Source: Reticulitermes lucifugus (lineage: Eukaryota; Arthropoda; Insecta; Blattodea; Rhinotermitidae). From it: 64,000 bases of DNA. Where the stretch lies: assembly GCA_026260175.1 (NCBI GenBank), contig JAKCWW010000650.1:13568-77567 (forward strand), given 5' to 3'. Shown in pieces: positions 38,818-52,043 of this stretch. The translations under genes were made by a program, and so were the position numbers. A model generated the notes under the pieces. That model had not been told where the DNA came from, did not search any database, and was given only the letters and a program-made list of their open reading frames with translations. Each line of letters begins with the position of its first letter. Within the stretch, counting starts at the first letter, position 1.

Positions 38818-39461
38818 ATGGCAGTTCACATAAAACGTAGTGTCAAATTGGAAGGAAAGACAGAAGTAATGAATAATTCTGTACATTACATGCCTTGTCA
38901 AATACACACTGACGGTCAAGCCAATGTTTCAAAGTACTTCAAACCGTCCATTAAAAGTCAAGATGGAAATGATGGTATGTACAGAAAACCTGGATAACCT
39001 ATTCTAAAAAAACGTTGGTTTTATGCAGGAATGTACATATTCCATCTGTTTACGTACTGTACTACAGTGACATTCAAAATAATTTTTTGTTTACTCTAAT
39101 CCGTGTTTCAGTACTTTGCTCGTCTTTCCGAGGGTATCCTTTGATGGGAAAAGTTATTTCTCTACCAAAGGGATATGAAGGTATTGTTGCACAAGAAACC
39201 GTTAAACCTATGACAGAAGGCGTCGAAAGGAATATTCATGTCATGCATACCTTCACATCATTTACGTACTGGAACTGGGATAAGCCTCCATCACTGAATG
39301 ATGCTCTTCTTTCAGCTTTGGATTGGATTGATATTTCTGACGCGGTAATAATTGATTATACATTGCAAAGCTTTAAATACGTAGTCATTTGTCTATCAGG
39401 TATGTTGTTATGTTACTGTTTTTTTCAGCTCCATTCAGTAAGTGATGACAACAGTGGATAG
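38818..39461 (+). CDS. RNASEH2C: Ribonuclease H2 subunit C
   Basis: RNase H2C is a small accessory subunit of the nuclear heterotrimer that removes ribonucleotides from DNA and degrades RNA-DNA hybrids. Three exons join in phase: 38818-38974, 39112-39344 and 39429-39461, 423 bp or 140 residues (human 164). VHYMPCQIHTDGQANVSKYF matches the human [41 protein letters not shown] matches the human fold [20 protein letters not shown]; then FTSFTYWNWDKPPS and the end ALDWIDISDALHSV. The ATG at 38818 was chosen because it starts just before the conserved block; an in-frame ATG at 38767 is also open. The gene is head-to-head with NUP43 and convergent with the TMC gene. Confidence 0.93.
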
Positions 39462-42400
39462 CCAGAACTGGAACACTTGGAATGTGTTGCTCCATTTTGC
39501 TTCTAACCTCAGGGGTTCATTGTACTGGAAATAGTCAGCCTTTGTGTTCAAGAGTGTAAGAGTTCTCCCATCTGTAATAATTGTGACTTTAATGTAATTT
39601 TTAACTGCAGATTGCAGCAAATAACAACATGAAGTGTTTCCTTGTTAGTGATTGAAATGTGAGAATATATCATATGCCATCTTATTTGGTAATATTTATT
39701 AGTGGTGTAGGATATTTCTCTAGTCTCTGTACAATCAGTCACAAGTGGCCATGTAACTTCTGACCCTTCTTCTGCCCTGTAATTCCATGTAGCTGCTTAG
39801 TGCACACTATTCTAAACGTCAGCCTTTCTTGGTAATGTGCAAGTCCAAAGGAACAGTTTCCTGAGGTACGTCTGGTATGGTTAATCTGGCTAATATTGGG
39901 AACAACTTTTAGAGTAAGGGGATCATACTCACCTGACCCAAAATTAAAATGTTAAATTACTGAACCTGATATTAACTGTTCTAACATGTCTCTGAATGTG
40001 ATTTTTAAGGTTATGTGCCATAATGCTGACCATTATAACATGCCTAGTAAAGATGCACCCCAAGTATCTTAACCAGAACATTTTTGGTTCTTAGGCAGTG
40101 GTATCCATTGTTACCTGTGGTTGGTTAAGTAGTAACTTTTCACAGTATCTTAAAACTGTATGGTTGGCAATATTTATAATGTGTGGGTATAAGTAACTAC
40201 AGCACAAGCATTGTGCATTAAGAACAGAATCCAATTCATATCTCACATGAAAAATACCAGTGACATGACCACTGACAGTTCAACAGGAAATGCTGTCAAT
40301 TGCCATCTAATTTAAACACAGTACAGCCCATTATTGAAAAGCAACTTGTCTAGGTATGGCTGGAAGATCATCACACACAGAAATGGCACTCATTCAGTGG
40401 TGCTATGGTAAGGCAGAAGGCCATGCCAGTAAAGGCTGATTTGAAAACTATCTTTAAGTCCAAGAATCTAGCATTCATCGCACTCCTTGTCCTTCATGAT
40501 GCCTCAGGGCATCCTGTAGGATCTTGATCTCGCACAGCTGAATATCCCAAGTTGAGCATCTCACTCCTGCAGCCATTCAACCTCAGAACCACAACAGCAT
40601 CCAAGTTACTACACATGCTGTACCTTCCACATTATATTAGACATGAGTGAGGAGACCTTTGTTAGTGTCAATGAATGCCAGAAATCATACAGCAAAGCTG
40701 ACTGTGCAAGATCTTTTTGAAAAATTTACATGCAATAAAGAAGCAACAATGTTCTGTGTATGAACCTGTGATCCTTACCGGGTTGAAGGTGAAAGATAAA
40801 AGGCAGATATTGAAGAAATGAACATAAACATATCAGTCATGCTTGTTATTTGGATACTTCTCTTTGGTACAGTTCTGAATTATAAATTACGATCAACATA
40901 TACACAGGACCCTGTCTAAACTCCTCTCAGCCATCCTGACCTGCAGATGGTCTCAACGTGCATCTGCAGGGAAAATGAAAGATGAAAGCCAATGCATACA
41001 CAAGATGGTTGAGCTATGAGTGCTTCAGATCATATCACTATGTCTATTTATTGTAAAGATTACAATGGCTTGGTTAGTAGCACAGTGCACCACAAGAATC
41101 TGTTCGTCATTTGGATTATCATTATACAGAAACAAGAGCCAGGAGAATGTTGGGAATTGGCAGCACAAAATTTGTAAATCTTCAGCAGCATGTTAGTGAC
41201 TGAAGGGTAGATATCAATCTTGACTCCTCCAGCTGCCTTTGTTCTGCTGCTGTTGCTGCTGCCTGTCAGAGCTCCAGATGTACTGCAGTCAGACATGAAT
41301 AGTAACTGGTGGCTTTATGACATTAACTGACATAAGAAGTGCTGAAATACTCAGAAATGAACTGCAGGCCCTGCAGGATCACTGTGCTACAATGGAAACA
41401 ACACTGGAACTGCATCACTCTACATCAGTACTGACAATGTCTCTACAGCTACATGTATATGACATCTCTACTAACAATAAGCACAGTATTTCACAGCCAG
41501 TTATTTCACAAGGTTCTCACATTCTTTGGTTTCAATTGTCCATGCTGTTGCAGTGGCTACAGTCAGGTCTGTATATCAAAATTATACTAAAGGAGAATAT
41601 CAAAACTTTTAAATTGATATAAAATTTAGTAAAAATGACATTACTGTGACTTCTATAACACACTAGTCGATATCATTATACAGCAGCTACAGTCTGCCTT
41701 CTGAACACCTATAATAATGAAGATATGTCCAGATAAATATAAAATGCACATTGCCATGTTACACTGGTAAGCATAAGGGTACTTTGGGACATTCTATTAA
41801 AGAATAAGAGTGTCAACTGCATTCACTGATGTCTGTCCCATCACAGTGACTTGACCATCTGGTCCCTGCTGACACGTGATGATCTTTTTCCTTATAAAAT
41901 GGGGCAAGATATTCTCATATTACTTGTAACCTCTGATAGGCCTGTTATGGTCCCTTTGGCACTGAAGTCCTGTTCCAGCCCTCTTGTTTTGGGTGAATGT
42001 TCTCTCTTCTTCCATCTCATAAGTATTCCATGCTTTTTAAAGTTATACTATGATCTGGCTGTCATTCTAAGCCACAAACTTACAATTACTGTCAGGACAA
42101 TATAACTTTGCTGTTATTATGTATGACCTCTGTATGATTAACAAAGTTCCATTTGTTTTCACATAGGTGAAATAAAAAGGCAGATCAACAGTATCACGGA
42201 TATTTTCACAATGCTTACCCCAAGCCACAGACATGCTGGCTGTGGCTTCTGTCCTGTCTGACTAGTCTCAAGAATAAGTGGGTGGTAATGCTTCCAAATC
42301 AATAAATTCACTTTGGTATTCTACTACTGTAGCCGAGAGATAAAGTCAAAGAGCTACTGCTCTTCCCCCATTTACAGAATCACAGGCTAGTCTGGTTTGT

Positions 42401-43400
42401 ATCTTGTCTTCTCTCTACAAGAAAAGTTAGTGTGACACATGACACACTGGAAACAGCAGTGTAAAACATCAATTAAATAGGTTATTTTTGGGATCCCTAG
42501 GAATGAACAAAAAGTCTAATAGAATGTGGCCCACATTTCCATCCATGTTACATGTAGCAAGCCTTACACTGCTGTTCTATGGACACCAAATAAGAAGCAA
42601 AGATCAGCATTTTTTCACACTGTTTTAATAATGTGAGGTGAGACCTACTTAAAAAGGTTGCCTTCTGCTTTCTACTTTCACTGAAAACTTGCCTCAAAGA
42701 TTTGGTCAACTGATCACACTTTTGTTTCATATGAAACCTCATGCTCGGCTGCAGTAATTGAACTTTTATCATCAAATCAAAAATATTTTGAGTGGCCACT
42801 GTGTTGTTAATTTGATTTTAACAAAAGCAGCATATGTTTAGTAAACATTTTATCAAATACATTTTTCATATCATACCTTGAATTGCACTATTGCTACACT
42901 CATGGCATTGGAATGCTGAATCACAAAATATGGTTAGATGACCTCAAACTGCATAAATATCACACAGTTCCTTGGTATTCAATGGGGGGAGGGACGGACA
43001 AAACACACACATAGCATGCACAGCTCCAAGAAAGTTCCAAAAGAAATGTATAAAATACACATTGGTGATGTCACCCATAGCTTCTGTCTAAAATATGTTT
43101 TGATTTGGTGATGAAGTAGGTACTTTTTAAAATTCATGTAAGCTTTCAAATAAACTAGCAGACAATGTCAGAGTGGCAGACTTGCTCTGTTTCTTCATCA
43201 TGGCAGGCCAGCATATCAATTCTTCAGTTCTGGCTCAATAACTAAAAGTAAGATTGTGCAAAACTAGTTATTGTTGTACCTTGCAGTTTGCTTCTGCTCT
43301 AACCGTGTATCACAATGAGCAACCAGCCACGAACATCAGTTTTCAACTTGACTAAGCTTTCACTGACCCTACATTTAAATACTGAAGTAACAGATCAACT
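39462..43400. other. Convergent intergenic interval, RNASEH2C to TMC gene
   Basis: It must contain both 3' UTRs. The only recognised feature is a pogo-class transposase remnant at about 40330-40840. A minus-strand open frame at 41060-41296 (SSNSSRTKAAGGVKID) has no recognised family. Confidence 0.5.
40330..40840 (+). mobile_element. pogo/Jerky-class transposase remnant
   Basis: Pieces such as KNLAFIALLVLHDASGHPVG match the DDE block of pogo/Jerky transposases (PFKALLLLDNAPGHP), followed by a decayed VEHLTPAAIQPQN stretch in the place of the usual LQPMDQG motif, and LTVQDLFEKF. Stops interrupt all frames. The boundaries are approximate. Confidence 0.55.
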
Positions 43401-46400
43401 TTAAGTGGCATTGGAAAGGTCATGGTTTGTCACTTCAACATGCCGCATGGCTTTCTGATGCTCTTGCTGCTGTTTGATGAATGCACTGAGTCGGTTCAGA
43501 AGGAACTGCTTGTCGTGACCCTCCAGCACTAGCTGGTTTTTCAGAACCATAACCATCTGCTTATTGGCTGCCGAAACAGCATAGAAGTAGTACAAACAAA
43601 GGACCAATAAAATAAATACTGGTACTGCAAAGCCTGCTGTCCCAAAGAAGAATAGAATGGATTGGATCCATACTGGCAGCTGTTCAAATGAGTCTACCAC
43701 CACAGACCATGTGGTTGGCAACCCCTGGAATGGTCCACAGGACTTGGAAGGTGGGATTTCAGCAATGATAAAAGCCACTGGCAGCACTGCAACAATAAAG
43801 GAAATGAGCAGCACCACCATGAAAAGGGAGTTGGAGCGTGATGCACGGTACACGACAGATGAGGGTTTACTGTTCACCAGGCAGGCAAACTTCTTTATGT
43901 GAAACAGCAGGCAACACTCCAGCATGGCCATAAGTGGCAAGATGGGGGCATAGAAACTACCAAGCCAGCACAGAGTCTGGCTATATACCACATCCAAAAC
44001 ATGGTTTGGCAGCTCAAATTCCTGCTCACCAACAAGCTTCACAACTTTACTCTTTGAATACTTTGCAATCAGCATTCGGGGCCAATTGAGTGCAAATGTG
44101 ATGAGAATGTGGGTGACAAAATCCAAGATAACTAACTTGTAAACTTGCTGGCCAACATATGTTTCCCAGCATTTTGAGTGGTCCTCGCAGCTGCAGCCTT
44201 CTGGTTCATCACAGATGATGATGTTCTTCAGCGAGACCATCAGAATGATAAGAGATGCAAGACGCAGAAAAACTGTCCGTAACAACGTGGCCCGCACTAC
44301 GAATAGTGGGCTGTACTTTTCAAATGACACCAGGTATGTAAACAAGTTTGGCACCAGCAGGTTCAGACCCACTATAGTGATGGATGGGAGGAATTCCAGA
44401 ACAAATTTGTACAGATATTCTAGTTCAGTATTTGGATTCTGGAGGTAATCCCTCTTCAGCTCCTCCTGAGAGAATTCAAATGCATAGTAGATGAGGGCAA
44501 ATGCCCCACACAGTACTGCCACAACAATCAAGTTAATGATAGAGCGCGTGATTATTAGTTTTATCATCTCATCCCGGGAACGATTCTGTCGCTCTTCCTC
44601 CAACTTCTCGGCCTCCAGACAACCTCTCATCTCGATGAACAGTGCCTTGTGCTTGATGCTGGCAGACTTTTCATTGTGTATGCAGTAGTCCCAACCTCCA
44701 AACACTAAGTTGCAGTACTGGTAGAACTGACCCTCCCCTTCTACAAGGCGCTCTTTGAAGCCTTGTGCAGCAGATTTTACCATCACTGCTAGACAACCAA
44801 GGAGGTAAACTACTGTAATTGCAATGTATGCAAGAGGCAAGTTGTAGAGGTATGTGACTCCATCTGCACTTACCAGCTTGTTTGGGTAAAAACCATAGAA
44901 CATAACAGTTCGTTCGATACTCCCAGTGCCCTGCAACCAGTCTAGGAAACTAGAATCTACTGATGAGTTTGAATAGTTCCTTGAGCACTCATCATCTGTA
45001 CTATTTCCAGACAGTTCCTGTGGCACCAAAACTAATGTTGGAATGATGATGAACAAGAGTATAAACAGGAAGATGAACAGGTTCAGAAACATGAGCCATT
45101 TTATGAACAGGAAGTATGCCACAATGCCGGTCCCAAAGTTACCCTCAATCTTCTTCAAACTGTGGCGCCACAATTCCAATTTCAAGTATGTTTCTTTCCA
45201 GTGACCCTTCATCTGCTGCCAGACCTTTCTGCGTTGCCACTTGAACTGCTCAAAACCCTGCAGGCGCAGCTTTGTGGCAGCCTGAAATGAATTAACTGAG
45301 TCAAGTCACTTGTTTGTGGATGATCCAAGACAAGACAACAAGAATGTAACCAACCTGCAACTTGGCTTTCATCTCCTTCTTCTGCATCATGCTGACAGGC
45401 ATAGCTTTGATCTGCATAATCTCTTCCCATGTCCGCTCCTCATTCGACAAGTTTTCTGCAAGAAGTGGCAAGTCAGGTGTTACTGTATGATAGCACATCA
45501 ACATACAGAATTTCATAGCTAAACATTAAAATACATAAACCCATCATTCTGCCCAATTTCTTAAATGGGTATGAAATTTGGTTTCAGTCTGAGACCAGAG
45601 ACTGAAGGTGTTTGAGAACAGTGTTTATAAGAACACTGTCACCTAACAGAGATGAAGAAACAAAGGATTGGAGAAAATTACATAATGAGATGATTCACAA
45701 TTTGTTATCTTCATCTAATAGTGTCAGTATAATTAAATGAAGGAGGTGGGTGAACATACACCACACATGGGACTCATGGAATATATACAACATTTTGGTA
45801 TAAAATCTCATTTTGGGAAACTGTGTACATACAACATAATATCAAATTATTTTAAGAAAACAGGTTGTGTTGATGTGAACTATCACTGGACAAGACCCAG
45901 TAACCAGCTTCTGCAAAACATGATGAAGAACCTTCAGCCAGTAACAAAGGATATTTCTTTGCCTAGAAAGTCCCTGTACCATGGAGGTACCTATAAGCCT
46001 ACATACAATTCACAGTTTCTGTCTGCTCATCATGCTGTGTTTCTAGAGAACTAATCTTTATAGCAGATAAGTATAAATATGAAAGCAAAAAAAAAAATGT
46101 TACCATTACTGTTACACGCATGAGTTCAAGTCCAAGTCACCTTGTCCCCAGTTCTTTCCTATGCAGGAAAAGCACTACAACCATGGTGACAATGAGGATA
46201 TTTTCACACTAACCATGGTAAGACATTATGAAGGTCACAAGAATTATGTAATTCTAAGAACCCAGGGATTTTAAACATAAGTAACCACCAGGATCAAAAA
46301 AATTCTTCCTCAAATTGTTGGACACAACCAAGAAATGATATCACCTTAAAATATTACAATCTCTAAATCAAATAAAGTCTCTCAGACTGAAGGTTTTGCA

Positions 46401-48871
46401 CACATATTTGAGACATGACATCATTAAATTGGGAACTATGGATCACTAGACATACCTGACAAATCTGGCAACATGGCCATGTGTACGTCATGTGCCACGG
46501 AGGTCCTTCGAGTGGTGCTAGAGTATCGGGAGCGAGTGGATGTGCGACGGCGCAGGGTGGGCTTCACCTCTCCTCGGACACGCTTACTAGTTGCTGTAAA
46601 GGCAACAGACACCAATATGAAGTGCCTCAGGAAAAGCCCTTAGCAGAGTCGAGACATGGCTTAGTTTGATGACATTCTATACCAACAGGTTTCAAGCTGG
46701 CATCATCATCACCATAACCACCCTTCCCAGTGTTAAAATCTTTTGCCTTGAAATGGCTATCAGAAAACAAAATCTTTCCATCTCTTTATAGGTCTTCCAA
46801 AGCATCACCTTCATGTTATAATTTTTAGAATCCTGTCAGAGCTCATTCTTCCAATGTATTCTTTTATGTTACACAGAATGTGGTACTGTTAAAATTCCTA
46901 AATCTGTTCCCTTTTAGTATTTACTGTATTGTCAAAAAAAATATGTGACCTGCTGTCCTCATGAAACATATTTTTGCTTATACTAATCCTCACAAACAAA
47001 CTCCTTTTGAAACGTCTAGGTTCTCGTGGGGATGACTATGAAGACAAGTAGCACTCATCACTCTCTGTATTGTTTGTGAACGTGCACATCAAGATTTGAA
47101 GTTTATACATACAAGACCATGACTGCACAGTTACTACACGTTATGTGCCTGGTTATAAAACGCACTGTGTTGAGGCAAGTGGGGTAACATCAAGAAAATC
47201 GGTACACGTAACTTTCTGCACACTGCAAGTCACAACCCACACACTGTCATTCTGTGCAGCAGTTCCATGTGTACAAATTAGCTACTTTTCCTAACAATAC
47301 AAAGGGACAACCTAGATGAAGTTTTACAGGAGAATAATATTAAAATTAATGATTTTTCATTCCTTCTTTCTTTACTGAATGGCCCTTTCTTATATGCATG
47401 TGTTGCACAGCATCAAATCATAAAATGATTATAAATACTGAATGGAGGATATAGAAGGAATGCCCATGGTCCACTTTAATGTACTAATCCCACGTTTTCC
47501 TTGGATGAAATGAGGAAAATCACAAAAGCCTCACTAAGTATAGCTGGTCTCCACTCCTAGACTGAACCATAAGCTTAACATGAAGCAGGTGGGCTAATAA
47601 CTATACTATGAAAACAGATAAAAAGGATACTGATATAGTTGCTATCATATCACAAATATGATGCAAACAATAAAAAATTTGTGAACTTTGGTTTTGCAAG
47701 TAGGAGGGTTAAATAATACTGACAATTAATTAATTAGAACAATGTATACAATCCTGTGTGTAAAATACAAAACACCAACATTTATGACCTCTGGCTGGAA
47801 ATAACTGATGTTCCTCTACAGCATGTCAATTTTGCATGAACAAGCACTATAAATATTCTGCTTCTATGTGCAACATTTACATTCATAATAATTTGACGAC
47901 AGCATGATTATGTCATTAACGTGGTAAATTTCCACTAATGGAAGTTACATTGTTATGATTATTAATGTACAGGCTTTGTGTACTTTCCTGTAACTTTACT
48001 GAAACAAAATGAACTTTATATGCTCTTAGGTTTACTGGTTCAGTAATTGGCACACATTTTACATTCTCATGACAGGCACTCTTCCCATGCACCTGTTCAC
48101 TAATATGTCTGCTTATGAGGCTGTAACAAGGAAATTACAGGATGGGGCAAGACACAATTTAAGCAATGTTGTTTCAAAACCATCTACGTTCCAGGTCAGT
48201 TCCTGTGTTTGTATTCCATGGAACTTGACAGTTCTATTTTTTAATCACTGCTTGCCTATTTGATGCTGATATAAGAATTCAAATAATTTCATACCATGGA
48301 TCTGGAGGTCACCAGGACTGACCCAATCACTATCCCATGATTCCAGCTCTGGGTTAGACTATTTGTTAAAGTACACTTTGCTAATAAATTAAAATTTACA
48401 ACTTCTTTAACAACCTTTACATAGCTATGAGGGGGAATCTGCACCATCACACTTTGACCAAAATCTTCCTACTAGTGTGAATGGTATTCAATGGTTTTAA
48501 ATACATACCACCAAAATGTTATGGAATGATGTAACTTTGTTCCTCAATTTTAACAGGCCTATTCCAAGCTCTTGGTGTAGATCTAAAGACAAGAAAGCTT
48601 AATCATCCCACCAGGCTTTCCAGAACTGTAAAAATGTGATGCAAAATACAACCATGCAACAACCACAAAGTACAATTCTGGGGTAATTAGTTGGCACATG
48701 CATACCTGCCCTAGATTGTTTGCTTGGCAAAAGGGTTGCAATATGGGATGGGTCACGCTGCAATACTTCCAGGTCCACGTCGGCTGGATAGCTCTCCTGA
48801 TAAAATTCAGCCCCAGCTTCTTCCCATCCTTGACCCCTAGAAGTTCGCTTTTTGCGTTCCCCTCCTGACAT
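43401..48871 (-). CDS. Transmembrane channel-like protein, TMC7-type
   Basis: TMC proteins are multi-pass membrane proteins of the TMEM16-like fold; TMC1/2 form the hair-cell transduction channel and other members act in sensory and secretory cells. Four minus-strand coding exons join in phase: 48706-48871, 46456-46593, 45355-45455 and 43401-45281, 2,286 bp or 761 residues (human TMC7 about 720). The N-terminus is charged and cytoplasmic (GGERKKRTSRGQGW; RRRTSTRSRYSSTTRR). Membrane helices begin near residue 188 (IVAYFLFIKWLMFLNLF). The family signature CWETYVGQQVYKL is at about 506-518, and at least eight hydrophobic helices are visible. The last exon, 1.9 kb without introns, holds over 80 percent of the protein. 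I assign it to the TMC5/6/7 branch by general resemblance; the exact paralogue is inferred. Confidence 0.93.
45590..45800 (+). mobile_element. RTE-type LINE fragment in TMC intron
   Basis: Decayed text parallels the RTE fragment at 14900-15090: gaaggtgtttgagaacagtg, then tggagaaaattacataatga and catggaatatatacaac. Translated, it resembles VFENRV..., WRKLHNE and the SSP-II-IK-RRMRW block. It is antisense to the TMC gene. Confidence 0.65.
46594..48705. other. TMC gene intron 1
   Basis: This 2.1-kb intron is AT-rich and holds no feature I can name. Several small open frames appear to be chance. Confidence 0.6.
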
Positions 48872-50258
48872 CTTCTTTCTAGGTTACTAATTCAGCTTTG
48901 TCATTAATGCACATACACAAACTGTACTAAGAAAGACCATCTCCGAATCGCGAGGCCAGAGCTTCTCATGCACAGTACAACTAAGCAATCCGCCCAGACG
49001 ATCGACAGATACGGTGTATGTCATTTTTACAGATTTTTTAGGGACTGCAGTCAACGCCTGAATAAATCCAATCGATGCTGAAATATCCACATATGACTGT
49101 CGAATCTCATCTGTCAGAACTTGGGCGTAGCCTCTGACTATGCATTCGAACACGATATAGAGCCTTTGGAAACTCCTGCTGCACAGAACAGCACATCAAC
49201 AAAATTTTATCGTGTTGCTTAAGACAAAATAAAACAGACTGTCGCTATTTGTTGTGTAATGACGTATTTCCGCAGCGACAACACGCTCAACCAGCTCGAT
49301 AGCACAGCCTCCTGGATCCACTCTAAATGGCCGAAAGATGGCTCGTGATGTGCGAGGAGGGTGGGGTATTTGTCACTTCCGGCTTTTGTCGTAACATTAA
49401 TTGCTTTACTGTGGCTAAGAGAACTGGAAGTTCATAGATTTATCACAGTGCAACGGCAATAGTATAAAGACTGAATTACATGTGTTGTACAGTACGATGA
49501 ACTGGAATCGATGTACATCGTACGTATGAAGAACAGGTCGTGGCCTACCAGCATTTGCCAGGAGAGAATAAAATCACGAGGACTGTCAGTGGTCAGGGGT
49601 GTAGGCCAAAGTTAGTGATATCGATTGATACTGTACATTCATATAGTAGAATTTTATTACATAAGTGTAACATTAATACCCCATACTACCCCAAAAATCG
49701 CACGTTCTCTCACATTGGCTATTAGGATTTTGGATTAATCATGATAGTTTATCGCCAAACAAGTTATAGAGCCTGCGTTGTGTACAGGAAATACGAAAGT
49801 TGAATATATGGATACAAGCTGTCATGGTTTTACTTAGTCCCTCTTAACGACTTTTGTGATAAGCCTTCAAATAGGCCACATTGCAGTTTTGGGTTAATAA
49901 TTGTTTTCCGATGTCATTTTATTCAAATGACCAGAGTCGTTAAACTGCCAGTCTTACTTCGAGATTTAATGCGCCCTTTCCTCTGAAATTTAACCGCAAC
50001 TGATAGTAACAAGACGCATTCAACCTACCTAAGTGGCTCGCCAATATCTTGCATTCACGTGTCAGGAGAAGTCAACACATGACGTATTACGCAAGGGGTG
50101 CACAAATTCCGGATGCCACGTCGCCGTGGTGACTAAATGTTGTACGGCGGCGCCTAATATTTGTAGGTCCTCTGTATAGAAATTCTTCACGCCACCCTTC
50201 TGGTGCCCAGAATTTTTATATGGCTCCTAGATTTTTGGAAAGTTTGTGCACCGTTGAA
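48872..50258. other. TMC upstream region and intergenic DNA
   Basis: The interval should contain the TMC promoter and 5' UTR. The block at 49255-49400 is richer in CG dinucleotides than its surroundings, fitting a promoter zone. An 88-codon minus-strand open frame at 48887-49153 directly abuts the TMC start but resembles no protein I know. Confidence 0.4.
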
Positions 50259-50762
50259 TTATGCATTAACATAAAACAAGTTTATAGCCAACAAATTGCA
50301 CTTATTAAGAATAGGTAATACTCCTACATGGTTCGGCTATTGTCTTTAGCCATCTTCAGAGAGTATCAATAGTAAAAGACGTATACTGCGTTTTTATACA
50401 GTTCTGTCGTAGTAGATGGTAAAATAAATAATGGCAACAGACCACTAAAACATCTATGTACAGTGTTATATAAAATATAATAATTTTAACATAATGTTTA
50501 TATAACACTCTACATAGATATTTTAATGGTCTGTTGCCATTATGTGTTTATCATCTACGTATGACGAAGCTGTAGAACAACGTTGTATAAATCAACGCTG
50601 TATAAGTCCTTTGGTATTGATACTCCATGAAGATGGCTAAAGACAAGAGACAAAACATGCTGGAATGTTTTATATTCTTAATTAGTCCAATTTGTTGGTT
50701 ATAAACTTGTTTTATGCTTATCCATTGCACAGAAGGTGTACAGTACTAAGTTTATGCATTAA
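50259..50762. mobile_element. Foldback element B (Penelope-like?) with hammerhead-like motifs
   Basis: The 11-bp sequence ttatgcattaa is at 50259-50269 and 50752-50762. The left arm from 50270 (ataaaacaagtttatagcca) is mirrored by the right arm ending about 50720 (ttggttataaacttgtttta). Motifs: 50323-50361 on the minus strand (CTGAAGAT, GGCT...AGCC, GAACCATGT) and 50625-50663 on the plus strand. A one-sided tail, about 50729-50751, reads ttgcacagaaggtgtacagt. No coding is present, so it is non-autonomous. Confidence 0.8.
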
Positions 50763-50984
50763 ACATCTACGACGCAGTTGCGGTTGAAAGGTGTTTGGAG
50801 AAGCATAAGAAAAAAAGCAAAATTGCAAAACTCTGTTGTAGTTTTCCTTAAAAATCTATCCATTGTTCGAAATCAAATCCTTCCATTATAAATTCATTTT
50901 TTCAGTAATAACGGCTAGGCATTGCAAATGACATTCGTTTTAAATTTGACCCCAGTTGTACCCATTACAGGTTCATGCGTGGGC

Positions 50985-51197
50985 CAGAATAGCGTAGTCG
51001 GTATAGCGCCTCGCTACGGGTGAAGGGTCCGAGGATCGAATCCCGGTGGGGGCAAGATTTTCCGCACCCGTCCAGACCGGCCCTGGGGCNNNNNNNNNNN
51101 NNNNNNNNNNNNNNNNNNNNNNNNNNNNNNNNNNNNNNNAGCTATACCTCTACTCCCCCTCTGGGCCTTCATGGCCTGTTCTAGGGTGAACTTTATC
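50985..51197 (+). repeat. tRNA-derived SINE, family 1, with assembly gap inside
   Basis: The head is well preserved: A-box-like tagcgtagtcggtatagcgc and B-box gaggatcgaatcccg. The end has gctatacctctactccccct, gggccttcatggcctgttct and agggtgaacttta. The middle is replaced by N. Confidence 0.9.
51090..51139. other. Assembly gap (50 N)
   Basis: A run of N inside a family-1 SINE. From the copy at 52044, somewhat more than 50 bases would be expected here, so the run is probably a nominal filler. Confidence 0.99.
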
Positions 51198-51667
51198 TTT
51201 ACATCTACAGGTTCTTGCATAAAGGAGGTCAATAACAGAAAAACAAGTGGCCTGTCAGGCAACCCTCAAGCAAACGTTGCAGTGGGCCTGTGATTCAGGT
51301 AGCACGGAAGCAAGTAAAGAATTGTGCGCTGATAAAGCCTGACATAACAGTCGCAAATCCTGCATCCACTGAATCAGCGTTTCCCAACGTGCAAGCGGCG
51401 GGTACCTAGGACGTGGTAAAGTTCCATAGTCCGTCGAAATATAAGCCGATCATAAAGGTACAGAATTAATTTTAATTTTACATAAAAGGACACATTAAGT
51501 TGTTTTAAAATGTCGTGCAAATAAGGGAGCCCCACGCTAAAGGCTTTTGGATATTATTACACCTGACGTCCAGTGCTAACTGCGGAATCCTATGTGTTTT
51601 GGAGGGTCGCATTTAACAGGCAAGGTCATGAAATACAAACAAGCACCAATGTTACACGTGTCTGCTG

Positions 51668-51800
51668 ACCAAGGTGGTGTAGCGGCGACTCTCCTGCCTT
51701 GCAGTTTAGTTACTTGGTTCAAATCCCAGTCGAGATGGCCTTTATCCTAACGCATTTGGTAATTTTGCTTAGTATTTTTAGGCAAATGTCAAGACAGTAA
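51668..51800 (+). repeat. tRNA-derived SINE, family 2
   Basis: The head reads ccaaggtggtgtagcggcga, with a B-box ggttcaaatccc, and the tail has aggcaaatgtcaagaca. The copy at 7655-7810 on the other strand shares this tail. Confidence 0.75.
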
Positions 51801-52043
51801 TTTCAAACAGGCCACAATGGCCATCCACAATCCTGCCTAGTTACACTTCGTGACTATCTTATCGTGTCATCTGACTGGTATCTGGGACATCCAGTATCGT
51901 GTGACTGTTGATATGCTACAGTAACCAATGACCAAAAGAGCAAACATCGCGGGTGAGTGTTTAGCGTTTCTGACTTGTATTCGCGGAACCCCCTGTTGAA
52001 TACATGGTAAATGAAGATAAAACAGTGTTGCCACAGTCACAAG

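Noticed and set aside
41060-41296. 78-codon minus-strand frame with a Ser-rich start
   Set aside because: No homology that I recognise, no fitting splice partners, and it lies in the TMC 3' flank.
48887-49153. 88-codon minus-strand open frame just upstream of the TMC start
   Set aside because: No recognisable family or splice context; it is more likely TMC 5' UTR or promoter sequence.
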